Source: Arenibaculum pallidiluteum
GTDB taxonomy: Bacteria; Pseudomonadota; Alphaproteobacteria; Azospirillales; Azospirillaceae
Assembly (NCBI RefSeq): GCF_017355985.1
Contig: NZ_JAFIQU010000025.1
Coordinates: forward strand, 1 to 64,000
Direction of reading: 5' to 3'
Length of the DNA: 64,000 bases
Shown one piece after another: positions 54,707-63,091 of the stretch. The first letter of the stretch is position 1; each line of letters begins with the position of its first letter. The position numbers and the translations under genes are program-made. Below the pieces are notes generated by a model. It did no database searches. It saw only the letters and a program-made list of their open reading frames with translations, and was not told the DNA's origin.

Positions 54707-55771
54707 TCAGGCGCGTCCGCGCTCGTCGCGCCAGAGCCCCAGCTTCTCCTGGACGACGCGGTCGGAGCAGAAGAACATGAAGCAGTCCTCTTCGGCGCGA
54801 AAGGTCCGCCAGGTCCAGTTCGGCACGACGAAGATGTCGCGCGGTCCGAAGCTCAACTTCTGCTCGCCGGCCGAGACGGTGCCGCGGCCCTCGACGACCG
54901 CGCAGATCAGGCCGTCCGTTGAGCGCGCCGGCGCCGTCGAAAGGCCGGCAGGCAGATGCGTCATCCAGGATGCGATGGTCGGAAGCGCCCAGCCGCCGTC
55001 CAGCGGGTTTGCGTAGCGCAGCGTATAGCCCCAGTGCGCGTCGGGATCGCCGCTTCGGGACAGGCGCCCCAGCGCCTCGCGGCTCCGCTCGTAGGGGTAG
55101 TTGAAGACCGGTGAGCTCTTGCCGTATGGGCTGCCGCCCTCCAGCGGAAGCAGGCCCGAGCCGTAGCGGGCCAGGGCGTCGCCCTCCGGCCGCGTGATCG
55201 ACTGGCGCGCGTCGTTGTGGTGCTGCGCGAAGCCGCCTTCGAAGAACGAGACGATGGGAAGGTCGAGCACGTCCATCCACAAGGCCGGACCGTCGGTGTC
55301 GTTGCCGTGGTCGTGGAAGGACCAGGCCGGGGTCGTGACGAAGTCGCCGGGCCGCATCGTCGTGCGCTCGCCGCCCACGGCGGTGTAGCCGCCGCTGCTC
55401 TCCAGCACGAAGCGCAGGGCCGATTGGGTATGGCGGTGCGCGGGCGCCACCTCGCCCGGGAGGACGAGTTGCACGCCGGCATAGAGAGTTGAGGTGGCGC
55501 GCGACTGGCCGCGATAGGCCGGGTTCTCGAGGACGAGCACGCGGCGCTCGGCCTCTTCCGCCGTCAGCAGCCGTCCCGCCTCCATCAGGCAGTCGCGCAC
55601 GAGGTCCCAGCGCCAGACATGCGCCTTGGCGACAGGCCGCGGCTCGGGCGGGACCAGCCCGCGCAGAACCTCCCACAGGGGCGCCATGGCGTGCGGGCCG
55701 ATCCTGTCGTAAAAAGCTTGGCGCCGCGCCCTGGTTTCGGCGTCGACGGCGTTCTGTGGATGCGTGTCCAA
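54707..55771 (-). CDS. Gentisate 1,2-dioxygenase
   Basis: A 354-residue bicupin. The Fe(II) site motif is APAHRHTQSALRFVLE with two His, and a second cupin lies in the C-terminal half (FGPRDIFVVPNWTWRTFRAE). The N-terminus WEVLRGLVPPEP fits gentisate dioxygenases, which open the ring of gentisate to maleylpyruvate. No ATG fits the start; a TTG at 55769-55771 has GAGGAG 8 bases upstream and is used. The FAH-family gene lies just upstream on the same strand, and the TRAP operon is convergent. Confidence 0.88.
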   Translation of the reverse strand: MDTHPQNAVDAETRARRQAFYDRIGPHAMAPLWEVLRGLVPPEPRPVAKAHVWRWDLVRDCLMEAGRLLTAEEAERRVLVLENPAYRGQSRATSTLYAGVQLVLPGEVAPAHRHTQSALRFVLESSGGYTAVGGERTTMRPGDFVTTPAWSFHDHGNDTDGPALWMDVLDLPIVSFFEGGFAQHHNDARQSITRPEGDALARYGSGLLPLEGGSPYGKSSPVFNYPYERSREALGRLSRSGDPDAHWGYTLRYANPLDGGWALPTIASWMTHLPAGLSTAPARSTDGLICAVVEGRGTVSAGEQKLSFGPRDIFVVPNWTWRTFRAEEDCFMFFCSDRVVQEKLGLWRDERGRA

Positions 55772-55812
55772 GATGCGTCTCCTCTGCTTGTCGCGGTGCC
55801 CTGCCGCGGGCG

Positions 55813-56673
55813 TCATTCCGCGGCCCGGACGGTGACCTCCATCCGGCCGATGCCTTCGAAGCTGGCCAGGATTCGGTCCCCGGGCGCCACCGGGCCGACG
55901 CCCTCGGGCGTGCCCGTCATCAGCACGTCGCCTGGGTACAGGGTGTAGAAGGACGAGCACCAGGCGATCAGTTGCGGGATCCCGATCACGAGGTCGCGGG
56001 TATTGGCGTTCTGCCGCACCTCGCCGTTCACGCCGAGTTCGAAGGAGAGCCGCGCGGGATCGGGAATCTCGTCGGCCGTCACCAGCCAGGGACCCAGGAC
56101 CGAGTAGCTGTCGATGGACTTGCGCATGGAACGCTCCTCGGGCCCGCGCAGCGTCATGTCCACGGCGATGGCATAGCCCGCCACATAGTCCAGCGCATGC
56201 TCGGCCGGCACCCGGTCGCAGGTCCGGCCGATCACGACGGCGAGCTCGATCTCATGGTCGTTGCGCCGGTCCGGAAAACGGATGGCGACACCCTCGCCAG
56301 GGCCGACCAGAGAGCTTGACGCTTTCAGGAAGATGCCGACCTCCTCGATCTTCCTGACGTGATGGCGCGCGAATGTCTCTGCGTCGGCCTCGGCCTCCTG
56401 GAGGTGCTTAAGATAGTTCACGGGGGCTGCCGCGATCTTTGTCGGGTTCGCGACCGGGCTCAGCAGCCTGACCGAGGAAAGCGGCACCCGCCGCGCTCCG
56501 GCACGCAGGTGCTCGATTTCCTCCATGACGCGCGGCAGGTTGGCGATCAGCAGATCACCCCGGGGCAGGGGCCATCGCAGGACGGGCAGCACGGTGGCAG
56601 CTTCGCTCACGTCGAGGATCTCGTCTCCCTCCACGACGCCGAGGCGGTCTTCGTTGAAACGGCAGATGCGCAT
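55813..56673 (-). CDS. Fumarylacetoacetate-hydrolase-family protein
   Basis: A 286-residue FAH-fold enzyme. Metal and catalytic elements are NDHEIELAVVIGR (acidic site) and YVAGYAIAVDMTLR, with DVLMTGTPEGVGPVAPGD near the end. In gentisate catabolism this family hydrolyses fumarylpyruvate or maleylpyruvate to fumarate or maleate and pyruvate. It is the first gene of a two-gene unit with gentisate dioxygenase, 41 bases apart. No separate maleylpyruvate isomerase is nearby, so it may act directly on maleylpyruvate or the isomerase is elsewhere. Confidence 0.88.
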   Translation of the reverse strand: MRICRFNEDRLGVVEGDEILDVSEAATVLPVLRWPLPRGDLLIANLPRVMEEIEHLRAGARRVPLSSVRLLSPVANPTKIAAAPVNYLKHLQEAEADAETFARHHVRKIEEVGIFLKASSSLVGPGEGVAIRFPDRRNDHEIELAVVIGRTCDRVPAEHALDYVAGYAIAVDMTLRGPEERSMRKSIDSYSVLGPWLVTADEIPDPARLSFELGVNGEVRQNANTRDLVIGIPQLIAWCSSFYTLYPGDVLMTGTPEGVGPVAPGDRILASFEGIGRMEVTVRAAE

Positions 56674-56863
56674 GCGGCTCCCCCCGGGGTTCCGGCCGTC
56701 CGCCTGCGCGACGACCTCCCCAGCCGACCATGCCAGCCGTTAGTCTTCTCAGCAATCCGTCATCGCAGCGACCTCGCCTGTTCCGGGCCTAGGCGTCCGG
56801 GGGAGGGGGCCGATGCGCGGACGGGGGCTTGGCTTCTGCCAGGGAGCCGTCCGCGCGGAGCGC

Positions 56864-57100
56864 TCAGGTCGCGTCCTTGCGGCGGGCCCTTGCCATGTGG
56901 CCGCGGCTCGACGCGCCTGGCGAGACCGGATCCTCGGCCGCGGGGGCATCGCGGCGCCCGGCGGCCGCAGCCGACAGGGTCGGCAGGCCGAGCTCGGACG
57001 CGGCCTGCCGCCAATGCTCGTCGTGGCGACCCTCGGGCCGGCCCTCCGCCTCCCAGATCGCATGGGCCCGGCGGCGGATCTCGTCCTCGGCGGCGTCCAT
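56864..57100 (-). CDS. DUF2934-type small protein
   Basis: A 78-residue protein with the DUF2934-like core EIRRRAHAIWEAEGRPEGRH followed by DEHWRQAASELG. A low-complexity basic tail ends it. The family is short, soluble and widespread in rhizobia with unknown role. It lies just downstream of another small gene (57109) on the same strand with only 8 bases between. Confidence 0.7.
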   Translation of the reverse strand: MDAAEDEIRRRAHAIWEAEGRPEGRHDEHWRQAASELGLPTLSAAAAGRRDAPAAEDPVSPGASSRGHMARARRKDAT

Positions 57101-57108
57101 GGTGGTCC

Positions 57109-57252
57109 TTACACGTCGTAGACGGGACCCGGCACCTGCTTGTTGGCGCCTCCGGTCTCGTCCTCTTCCTTCTCGGTCAAGGTCTTCTCGCGGCCGTCCT
57201 CGGCGGGTTCGGGCTTGTCCTTGGTCTCGGGCCGGTTCCGGTCTTGCGCCAC
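57109..57252 (-). CDS. Small hydrophilic hypothetical protein
   Basis: A 47-residue, highly charged protein beginning MAQDRNRPETKDKPEPAEDG and ending KQVPGPVYDV. GTG 57252 is used because GGAG lies 8 bases before it. The composition looks disordered. It is in line with DUF2934 and the methyltransferase gene and may share their mRNA. No family was recognised. Confidence 0.5.
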   Translation of the reverse strand: MAQDRNRPETKDKPEPAEDGREKTLTEKEEDETGGANKQVPGPVYDV

Positions 57253-57312
57253 GGGGCTTCTCCGATGCTGGTGGGTCCGATCCCCTTCCAACAGCCGGGC
57301 GGCCGGGCCGTC

Positions 57313-57978
57313 TCAGCCCGAGCCGCCCTCCTTCTGGGCGAACCACTTGCTGCCGAGAACGCCCTTGTTGGCGATGCCGACCCCGGCGCGCATGAAGTCG
57401 TCGGCTGCATCGATCACGCCGTACCAGGGCTCGATGTAGTCGTCGCCGATCAGGATGCCCCCGGGGCGCACCAGCGGCCACCACGCCGCGATGTCCTGGC
57501 GCACCGAGTCGAAGTCATGGGCGCCGTCCAGATAGACCATCGGGATCGACAGGCCCAGGGCCCGCAGGATCTCCGCGGCCTGGGCGCTGGGCATGGACAT
57601 CGGCACCACGGAATCGGCGCAACCGGCATCGACGACGTTCACCATGAACTGATCGTAGATCCGTGGCCGCCCGTTCCGGATCAGCAGCGAGGCTTTCCAT
57701 TCCGGGTTCAGCCAATGCTCGACCGAACCCAGCCAGGTGTCCACGCAGACCATGGTAAGCGGGCGGAACGCGGAAGCGCGCCGCGCCATGTGGACTGCCG
57801 AGCGGCCCTTCCAGCTCCCGACCTCGACGATCAGGTCCGGCTGCAGGACGTCGATCGCTCGGTCAATCAGGGACAAGTCCGAGGGCCAGCTCTCCAGGTC
57901 GGGACGAAGGTCGGAGGCGAACCCGGCGAAGGGGGAGCCGCCGTAGAGCAGTTGCCAGAGTTGCTCCGTCAGGGTCAT
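57313..57978 (-). CDS. Class I SAM-dependent methyltransferase (CmcI/Methyltransf_24-like)
   Basis: A 221-residue Rossmann methyltransferase. The SAM-binding loop is DLIVEVGSWKGRSAVHMARR. The acidic SAM contact is TMVCVDTWLGS, and a metal-type DGAHDFDSVRQDI segment follows, as in cephalosporin-hydroxylase/CmcI-like proteins. GAGGCGG lies 6 bases before ATG 57978. Substrate unknown; such proteins often sit in surface-glycan or antibiotic loci. It precedes two tiny genes on the same strand. Confidence 0.83.
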   Translation of the reverse strand: MTLTEQLWQLLYGGSPFAGFASDLRPDLESWPSDLSLIDRAIDVLQPDLIVEVGSWKGRSAVHMARRASAFRPLTMVCVDTWLGSVEHWLNPEWKASLLIRNGRPRIYDQFMVNVVDAGCADSVVPMSMPSAQAAEILRALGLSIPMVYLDGAHDFDSVRQDIAAWWPLVRPGGILIGDDYIEPWYGVIDAADDFMRAGVGIANKGVLGSKWFAQKEGGSG

Positions 57979-58038
57979 GGATCCGCCTCGTGACTGGCCG
58001 CCGGTTTCCGCCGTCGGGAGCATGCCGCGACCCCGGCC

Positions 58039-58491
58039 TCAGCGCCCGCGCCGGACCGCCTGGATCGCGTCCTCGAGCGCGGAGAGAAAGCGCGAGCGGT
58101 CCTGGCGGGTGAAGCCGGACGGCCCGCCGGTGATCTCCCCGGTCTCCCGCAGATGGGCGGAAAGGTCGCGCATGGCGAGCGCCATTCCGATAGAATCCGG
58201 CGTGAGGGGGCGCCCCGTCGGACCCAGCGCCCTGGCGCCGCGGTCCAGGCAGCGCTTCGCCAGGGGGATGTCGGCGGTCACGGCGATGTCGCCGCGGCCG
58301 ATCCGCTCGGCGATCCAGTCGTCGGCCGCGTCCGGGCCCTCCGGCACCACGACCTGCCGGATCGCCGGGTCATCGTAGCCGCGCAGCCACCGGTTTCCCA
58401 CGATATGGACAGTCAGGCCGTGCCGACGCGCGACCTTGCAGACCTCGTCCTTCACCGGGCAGGCGTCGCCATCCACGTAGATCTCGAGCAT
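58039..58491 (-). CDS. YaiI/YqxD-family (DUF188) protein
   Basis: A 150-residue PIN-like protein. The family signature IYVDGDACPVKDEVCKVA is at the N-terminus, and GDIAVTADIPLAKRCLDRGA follows. Asp residues of these motifs could form a nuclease-like metal site, but no activity is established for the family. ATG 58491 is chosen because GGAGGA lies 10 bases upstream; GTG 58500 is too close. It is divergent from the small peptide gene at 58582. Confidence 0.85.
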   Translation of the reverse strand: MLEIYVDGDACPVKDEVCKVARRHGLTVHIVGNRWLRGYDDPAIRQVVVPEGPDAADDWIAERIGRGDIAVTADIPLAKRCLDRGARALGPTGRPLTPDSIGMALAMRDLSAHLRETGEITGGPSGFTRQDRSRFLSALEDAIQAVRRGR

Positions 58492-58581
58492 CGCCGTCAC
58501 GTCCTCCGGGGGCCACGAGCCTGCCCGGAACGGCAGGCGGGGACAATCCGTTCCAAGTTTGGAACCAGTTCGGAGGGGACG

Positions 58582-58647
58582 ATGTACGTGATGGGCGGCA
58601 CGGGTCTTATCGTGCTGATCGTTGTGCTGCTGGTCCTGCTGACCTGA
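58582..58647 (+). CDS. Putative 21-residue membrane peptide
   Basis: CGGAGGGG ends 4 bases before an ATG that opens MYVMGGTGLIVLIVVLLVLL plus one Thr and a stop. The peptide is a single hydrophobic helix, resembling very short inner-membrane proteins of alphaproteobacteria (compare DUF3309-like peptides). The strong ribosome site supports it; sequence length alone cannot. Confidence 0.5.
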   Translation: MYVMGGTGLIVLIVVLLVLLT

Positions 58648-58678
58648 CGGCTGCGCGACGGCGCGGGCGGGGCCGCGC

Positions 58679-59326
58679 TCAGCCGCCCCGCCCGTAGGCG
58701 CGCATGAAGGTCTCGACGGCGCGATCCACCGCGACGCGGAGCCGCGCCTCGTCGGGCTCCTCGATGACGCCGAGGAGCCGGTGCATGTGCAGCGGCACCA
58801 TCAGGAGCCCGATGAACTGCTCGGCTGCGACCGCTGGGTCGGGCACCGAAAGGAGGCCGCGGCGCCCGGCCTCGGCCAGGTAGGCGAGGATCCGCTCGCG
58901 TACCCGCGCGGGCCCGGAGGCGAAGAAGACCCGGCCGAGTTCGGGGAAGCGCGGGGTCTCCGAGACGACCATCCGGTAGACCGCCAGGGCGGGCGCGGAC
59001 ATCAGCAGGCCGAGGAACGCCGCGCCGATCTCCGTCAGCGCCGCCCGCGGATCCCTTTCGTCGCACTCCGCCGCCTCCATGAGGCGCGCGTGCTTCACGC
59101 ACTCCGCCCGGACCATGTCGGCGAAGAGCTGCTCCTTGCTTTCGAAATGCGCGTACAGCGTCGCCTTCGAGACCGTCGCCACCTTGGCGATCGCGTCCAT
59201 GCTGGCAGCGCCGAAGCCCTGCTCCATGAAGACGGTCCGGGCAGCCGCCAGGATCTGGGCCGGCTTGGACCCAGCGGCAGGGCCAGCTTCGGATGCCCGC
59301 GCGGGTACGTGTTGGGTCATGCTCAT
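58679..59326 (-). CDS. TetR/AcrR-family repressor
   Basis: A 215-residue TetR regulator. The N-terminal HTH is QILAAARTVFMEQGFGAASM then IAKVATVSKATLYAHFESKE, and a C-terminal ligand domain of AcrR-like type follows (LAVYRMVVSETPRFPELGRV). It is divergent from an HlyD/DHA2 efflux pair. The shared gap carries two near-perfect palindromes that should be its operators, so it probably represses both itself and the pump until a toxic ligand binds. Confidence 0.92.
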   Translation of the reverse strand: MSMTQHVPARASEAGPAAGSKPAQILAAARTVFMEQGFGAASMDAIAKVATVSKATLYAHFESKEQLFADMVRAECVKHARLMEAAECDERDPRAALTEIGAAFLGLLMSAPALAVYRMVVSETPRFPELGRVFFASGPARVRERILAYLAEAGRRGLLSVPDPAVAAEQFIGLLMVPLHMHRLLGVIEEPDEARLRVAVDRAVETFMRAYGRGG

Positions 59327-59332
59327 GGGGCT

Positions 59333-59351
59333 AAACTAAACCGTTCAGTTT
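59333..59351. promoter_or_regulatory. TetR operator O1
   Basis: AAACTAAACCGTTCAGTTT is palindromic around a central C, with one mismatch between its arms. It lies 6 bases upstream of the TetR start codon. A TTGACA at 59356-59361 could be a -35 box for the pump genes, but no good -10 lies 17 bases on. Confidence 0.75.
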
Positions 59352-59392
59352 CCCGTTGACAAGTCCATAGGCCGTCGGCAACCTCATATTAC

Positions 59393-59411
59393 AAACTGAA
59401 CCGTTCAGTTT
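59393..59411. promoter_or_regulatory. TetR operator O2
   Basis: AAACTGAACCGTTCAGTTT has perfectly matching 9-base arms around a central C. Its centre is 60 bases from that of O1. It lies 36 bases before the HlyD-family gene. Confidence 0.8.
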
Positions 59412-59447
59412 TTACCGACATCGAACCCTCCGTTGGACGCTACCGCC

Positions 59448-60539
59448 ATGCGCAAGATCCTCCTTCCCCTGATGGCACTGGGCATTCTGGGGGGCGGGGG
59501 CTATGCGGGATGGGGATGGTGGACCACGGGCCGCTTTCTGGAATCCACGGACAACGCCCAGATCGAGAGCGACATCACGGTGCTGACGCCCAAGGTGTCG
59601 GGCACCGTCCTCGAACTGCTGGTCGGCGACAACCAGCCCGTCGCCGCGGGGGAGGTCCTGCTGCGGCTTGACGATGCCGACTACCGGGCGAGGCTCGACG
59701 AGGCCACGGCGGCTGTCGAGGCGGCGCGGGCCGCCCTTCTCACCATCGAGAGCAGGGTTGCGCTGGAGCGCTCGCTGATCGCCCAGCGCGACGCGGACAT
59801 CCCGGCGGCCGAGGCCGATCTGCGCCGGGCCCGCCAGGACTGGGAACGCGCCCGCAGCCTGATCAGCACGGACAATGTGACCCGGCAGCGCTTCGACTTG
59901 GCCGAGGCCGACCTGCGCAAGGCCGAGGCAGCCCTGCAGCGCGCCCGCGCCGCCGCGGCGGCCGAACGCGACCAGCTCGGCGTCGTCGAGGCCGGCCGGG
60001 CCGAGGCGATCGCCCGCATCCGCGAGACCGAGGCCCGCGCCGACCTTGCCCGGCGGGAGCTCGAGGACACGGTGATCCGCGCCCCGGTCGCCGGCGTCGT
60101 GGGGAACCGGGCCGTGCAGCTCGGCCAGCAGGTGCGCCCCGGCGCGCAGCTCATGGCCGTCGTGCCTCTGCCCCAGGTCCACGTGGTCGCCAATTTCAAG
60201 GAGACCCAGGTCGCCCGCATGCGGCCGGGACAGCGGGTCGAGGTATTGGTCGACGCGTTCCCGGGCGTGCCGGTTCCCGGTGTCGTCGAAAGCTTCGCGC
60301 CGGCGAGCGGCAGCCAGTTCAGCCTGCTCCCGCCCGAGAACGCGACCGGCAACTTCACCAAGATCGTGCAGCGCCTGCCCGTGCGCATCCGCCTGGACAC
60401 CGACAACCCGCTGGCGGGCAGTCTGCGGCCTGGCCTGTCGGTCGAGGTGTCGGTGGACATTCGCGGGCGCGGCGACGGGACGGCCGGCGCGGCCAAGGTC
60501 GCCGCAGCCGCCCCGGCCGAGGGCGCGGGGGTCCGCTAG
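59448..60539 (+). CDS. HlyD/EmrA-family membrane fusion protein
   Basis: A 363-residue periplasmic adaptor. One N-terminal membrane helix (ILLPLMALGILGGGGYAGWG) precedes the biotinyl-lipoyl-like segment (STDNAQIESDITVLTPKVSG), a long coiled coil at about 90-205 and the barrel segment VIRAPVAGVVGNRAVQLGQQ. It links an inner-membrane DHA2 pump to an outer-membrane channel for drug or solvent export. ATG 59448 is used; TTG 59433 is possible. It is followed by the DHA2 gene after 2 bases and is controlled by the TetR operators. Confidence 0.9.
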   Translation: MRKILLPLMALGILGGGGYAGWGWWTTGRFLESTDNAQIESDITVLTPKVSGTVLELLVGDNQPVAAGEVLLRLDDADYRARLDEATAAVEAARAALLTIESRVALERSLIAQRDADIPAAEADLRRARQDWERARSLISTDNVTRQRFDLAEADLRKAEAALQRARAAAAAERDQLGVVEAGRAEAIARIRETEARADLARRELEDTVIRAPVAGVVGNRAVQLGQQVRPGAQLMAVVPLPQVHVVANFKETQVARMRPGQRVEVLVDAFPGVPVPGVVESFAPASGSQFSLLPPENATGNFTKIVQRLPVRIRLDTDNPLAGSLRPGLSVEVSVDIRGRGDGTAGAAKVAAAAPAEGAGVR

Positions 60540-60541
60540 CG

Positions 60542-62167
60542 GTGCCCGACGCTTCGGCCACCGGCGCCGCCGCGGGCACGGCCGGGACCCCGCCCGCCGC
60601 CATGCAGGCATCCGCCGCTGCCCCGGCCCCGCGTGTCGTCTCGACGCGGGATCAGCTGGGTTTTCTGGCGATGACCTTCGGCATGTTCATGGCGATCCTG
60701 GACATCCAGATCGTCTCGAGCAGCCTGTCCGAGATCCAGGCCGGCCTTTCGGCCTCCGCGGACGAGATCTCCTGGATCCAGACCTCTTACCTGATCGCGG
60801 AGGTCGTCATGATCCCGCTCTCGGGCATCCTGGGCCGTCTGCTGTCGACGCGGGTCCTCTACACCCTCTCCGCCGCCGGGTTCACGCTGATGAGCCTGGC
60901 CTGCGCCTTCGCCTCGAACATCGAATCCATGATCGTGTTCCGGGCGCTGCAGGGCTTCCTCGGCGGCGCCATGATCCCGACGGTCTTCGCGACGAGCTAT
61001 GCGCTCTTCCCGCGCGAACGCCAGGCCGGGGTCAGCGTGATGATCGGGCTCGTGGCGACCATGGCGCCGACGCTCGGCCCGACGCTGGGCGGCTATCTCA
61101 CCCAGGCCTTCTCATGGCACTGGCTGTTCCTGATCAATGTGGTGCCCGGGATCCTCGTCGCGAGCCTGGTCTGGACCTGCCTGGACATCGACCGTGGCGA
61201 CCGCTCGCTGCTGCGCGGCTTCGACCTGCCCGGCCTTCTGCTGATGGCCTGCTTCCTCGGGGCGCTTGAATACGTGATGGAGGAGGGGCCGCGCGACGAC
61301 TGGTTCGAGGACGAGACCATCCTGGTGCTGGCGATCGTCGCCGCCGTCTCGGGCCTGGGCTTCTTTTCGCGTGTCCTGACCTATGAGCAGCCCATCGTCG
61401 AGCTGCGGGCCTTCCGTGACCGCAATTTCGCAATTGGCAGCATCTACAGCTTCATCATCGGAATCGGCCTCTACGGCGCGGTCTATATCACGCCGCTCTT
61501 CCTGGCGCGGGTGCGCGGCCTGAACAGCCTGCAGATCGGCGAGATCATGGCGGTGACCGGCGCCTTCCAGTTCATGTCGGCGCCGATCGCGGGGATGCTG
61601 TCGAAGAAGCTGGATCTCCGGATCATGCTGACGCTCGGCCTCGGGATGTTCGGGACCGGCGTCTACCTGAACTCGCTGCTGACGCACGAATCCGACTTCT
61701 GGGAGCTCTTCCTGCCCCAGGCGATCCGCGGCCTGTCGCTGATGCTGTGCTTCATCCCCGTCAATGCGATCGCCTTCGGCACGCTGCGGCCCGACCAGCT
61801 CAAGAACGCCAGCGGGCTCTACAACCTGATGCGCAACCTGGGCGGGGCGATCGGGCTCGCGGCCATCAATACCGTGCTGACGGACCGCTTCGCGCTCCAT
61901 CTGAGCCGGCTCGCCGACTCCGTGACCTGGTCCCGCCCCGGAATTCCGGACTGGCTCGACGGCATGGCGGCGCAGCTCGGCGCGGCCATGCCCGAGGAGG
62001 CGGCCCAGCGCGCCGCGCTGAAGATCCTCGATGGCATTGTGCAGCGCGAGGCCTTCGTCATGACCTTCTCGGACTGCCTGATGATCATGGCCGGCGTCTT
62101 CGCGGCCGCGCTGCTCCTGATGCCGCTGGTGCGGCGGCCCCGCATGGCCGGCGGCGGGGGGCACTGA
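60542..62167 (+). CDS. DHA2-family MFS efflux pump (EmrB type)
   Basis: A 541-residue 14-helix major facilitator of the DHA2 family. Near the N-terminus is FGMFMAILDIQIVSSSLSEI with the helix-1 Asp, then GGAMIPTVFATSYALFPRER and LVATMAPTLGPTLGGYLTQA (motif C). It uses the proton gradient to expel toxic compounds through the adaptor encoded upstream. GTG 60542 follows the adaptor stop by 2 bases; ATG 60602 is possible. No outer-membrane channel gene is next to it, so a TolC homologue elsewhere is needed. Confidence 0.9.
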   Translation: MPDASATGAAAGTAGTPPAAMQASAAAPAPRVVSTRDQLGFLAMTFGMFMAILDIQIVSSSLSEIQAGLSASADEISWIQTSYLIAEVVMIPLSGILGRLLSTRVLYTLSAAGFTLMSLACAFASNIESMIVFRALQGFLGGAMIPTVFATSYALFPRERQAGVSVMIGLVATMAPTLGPTLGGYLTQAFSWHWLFLINVVPGILVASLVWTCLDIDRGDRSLLRGFDLPGLLLMACFLGALEYVMEEGPRDDWFEDETILVLAIVAAVSGLGFFSRVLTYEQPIVELRAFRDRNFAIGSIYSFIIGIGLYGAVYITPLFLARVRGLNSLQIGEIMAVTGAFQFMSAPIAGMLSKKLDLRIMLTLGLGMFGTGVYLNSLLTHESDFWELFLPQAIRGLSLMLCFIPVNAIAFGTLRPDQLKNASGLYNLMRNLGGAIGLAAINTVLTDRFALHLSRLADSVTWSRPGIPDWLDGMAAQLGAAMPEEAAQRAALKILDGIVQREAFVMTFSDCLMIMAGVFAAALLLMPLVRRPRMAGGGGH

Positions 62168-62207
62168 GCCTGTTTCCGGAGCTCCGTCCGAGGGGCGCTC
62201 TGGTACC

Positions 62208-62990
62208 TCAGTCGACGGCGTAGGCATCCATGGCGAGCACGCCATGCTCGTAGCTCCGGTGCAGCGGGCGCGCGCGGCTCCCGGCGCCGAGGGCGACGTA
62301 GAGAGGCAGCAGATGCTCCTCGGTCGGGTGGTTCCGGGCTGCGTCGGGCGCGCGCGTCCGGTACTCCAGCAGGTCCTCTGTCCTCCCGTCCTCCAGCGCC
62401 GCCTGCATCCAGTCGCCGAAGCCCGAGACCCAGCCCGGCACCGCGGCGTCGCTCCCACGGCGTCCGCCGCTGAAGAACTCGAACAGGTTGTGGGTCAGGG
62501 ACCCGGAGGCCAGGATCAGGACGCCGCGCTCGCGCAGCGGACGAAGCGCCTCGCCGAGCCTGGCGTGGTGCCGGGCCCCCATCTGCGGTTGGACCGAAAG
62601 CTGCGTCACGGGGATATCGGCCCCGGGATACATCAGGGACAGCGGCACCCAGGCGCCGTGGTCGAGGCCGCGTCCTGCGTCCTCGCGTCCCTCGATCCCG
62701 GCCTCCGCCAGCAGGGCCAGCGCCTCGCGGGCGAGATCCGGCGCGCCCGGCGCCGGGTAGCGGATCTCGTACAGCGCGCGGGGGAAGCCGCCGAAGTCAT
62801 GGATGGTCTCCGGCGCCTGCACGGTCGAGGCTCGCGGCTCGCGCGTCTCCCAATGGGCCGAGACCGCGAGGACCGCCCGCGGCCGCGCGAGCTCCCGGCC
62901 GAGCCCCGTCAGGAAGCGGTGCGCCGGCGTTTCGGAGATCGCCATCATGGGCGAGCCGTGCGAGACGAAGACGGCGGGAAGGGCGGCCAT
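62208..62990 (-). CDS. DODA-type extradiol ring-opening dioxygenase
   Basis: A 260-residue LigB-like enzyme. The metal-site His residues are seen in VFVSHGSPMM and AVSAHWETREP, with further conserved His in GLDHGAWVPLSLMYP and GSLTHNLFEF. This is the family of 4,5-DOPA dioxygenase (YgiD), which opens aromatic diol rings with Zn or Fe. It is divergent from a LysR gene whose start region carries a LysR-type box, so it is probably its target. The physiological substrate is unknown. Confidence 0.88.
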   Translation of the reverse strand: MAALPAVFVSHGSPMMAISETPAHRFLTGLGRELARPRAVLAVSAHWETREPRASTVQAPETIHDFGGFPRALYEIRYPAPGAPDLAREALALLAEAGIEGREDAGRGLDHGAWVPLSLMYPGADIPVTQLSVQPQMGARHHARLGEALRPLRERGVLILASGSLTHNLFEFFSGGRRGSDAAVPGWVSGFGDWMQAALEDGRTEDLLEYRTRAPDAARNHPTEEHLLPLYVALGAGSRARPLHRSYEHGVLAMDAYAVD

Positions 62991-63071
62991 GGCAGGATTC
63001 CTCCGGTGAATTCTGGCAGCATCATCGCCCGGAACGGACCATTCATGAAATCATCGTTGCGGATCAGTGGT

Positions 63072-63086
63072 ATTCATGCTGTGAAT
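63072..63086. promoter_or_regulatory. LysR-type box before the terminal LysR gene
   Basis: ATTCA-N5-TGAAT is a perfect interrupted palindrome with the T-N11-A spacing of LysR binding sites. It lies between the divergent DODA and LysR genes and reaches to 5 bases before the LysR start. Confidence 0.55.
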
Positions 63087-63091
63087 GCCTC

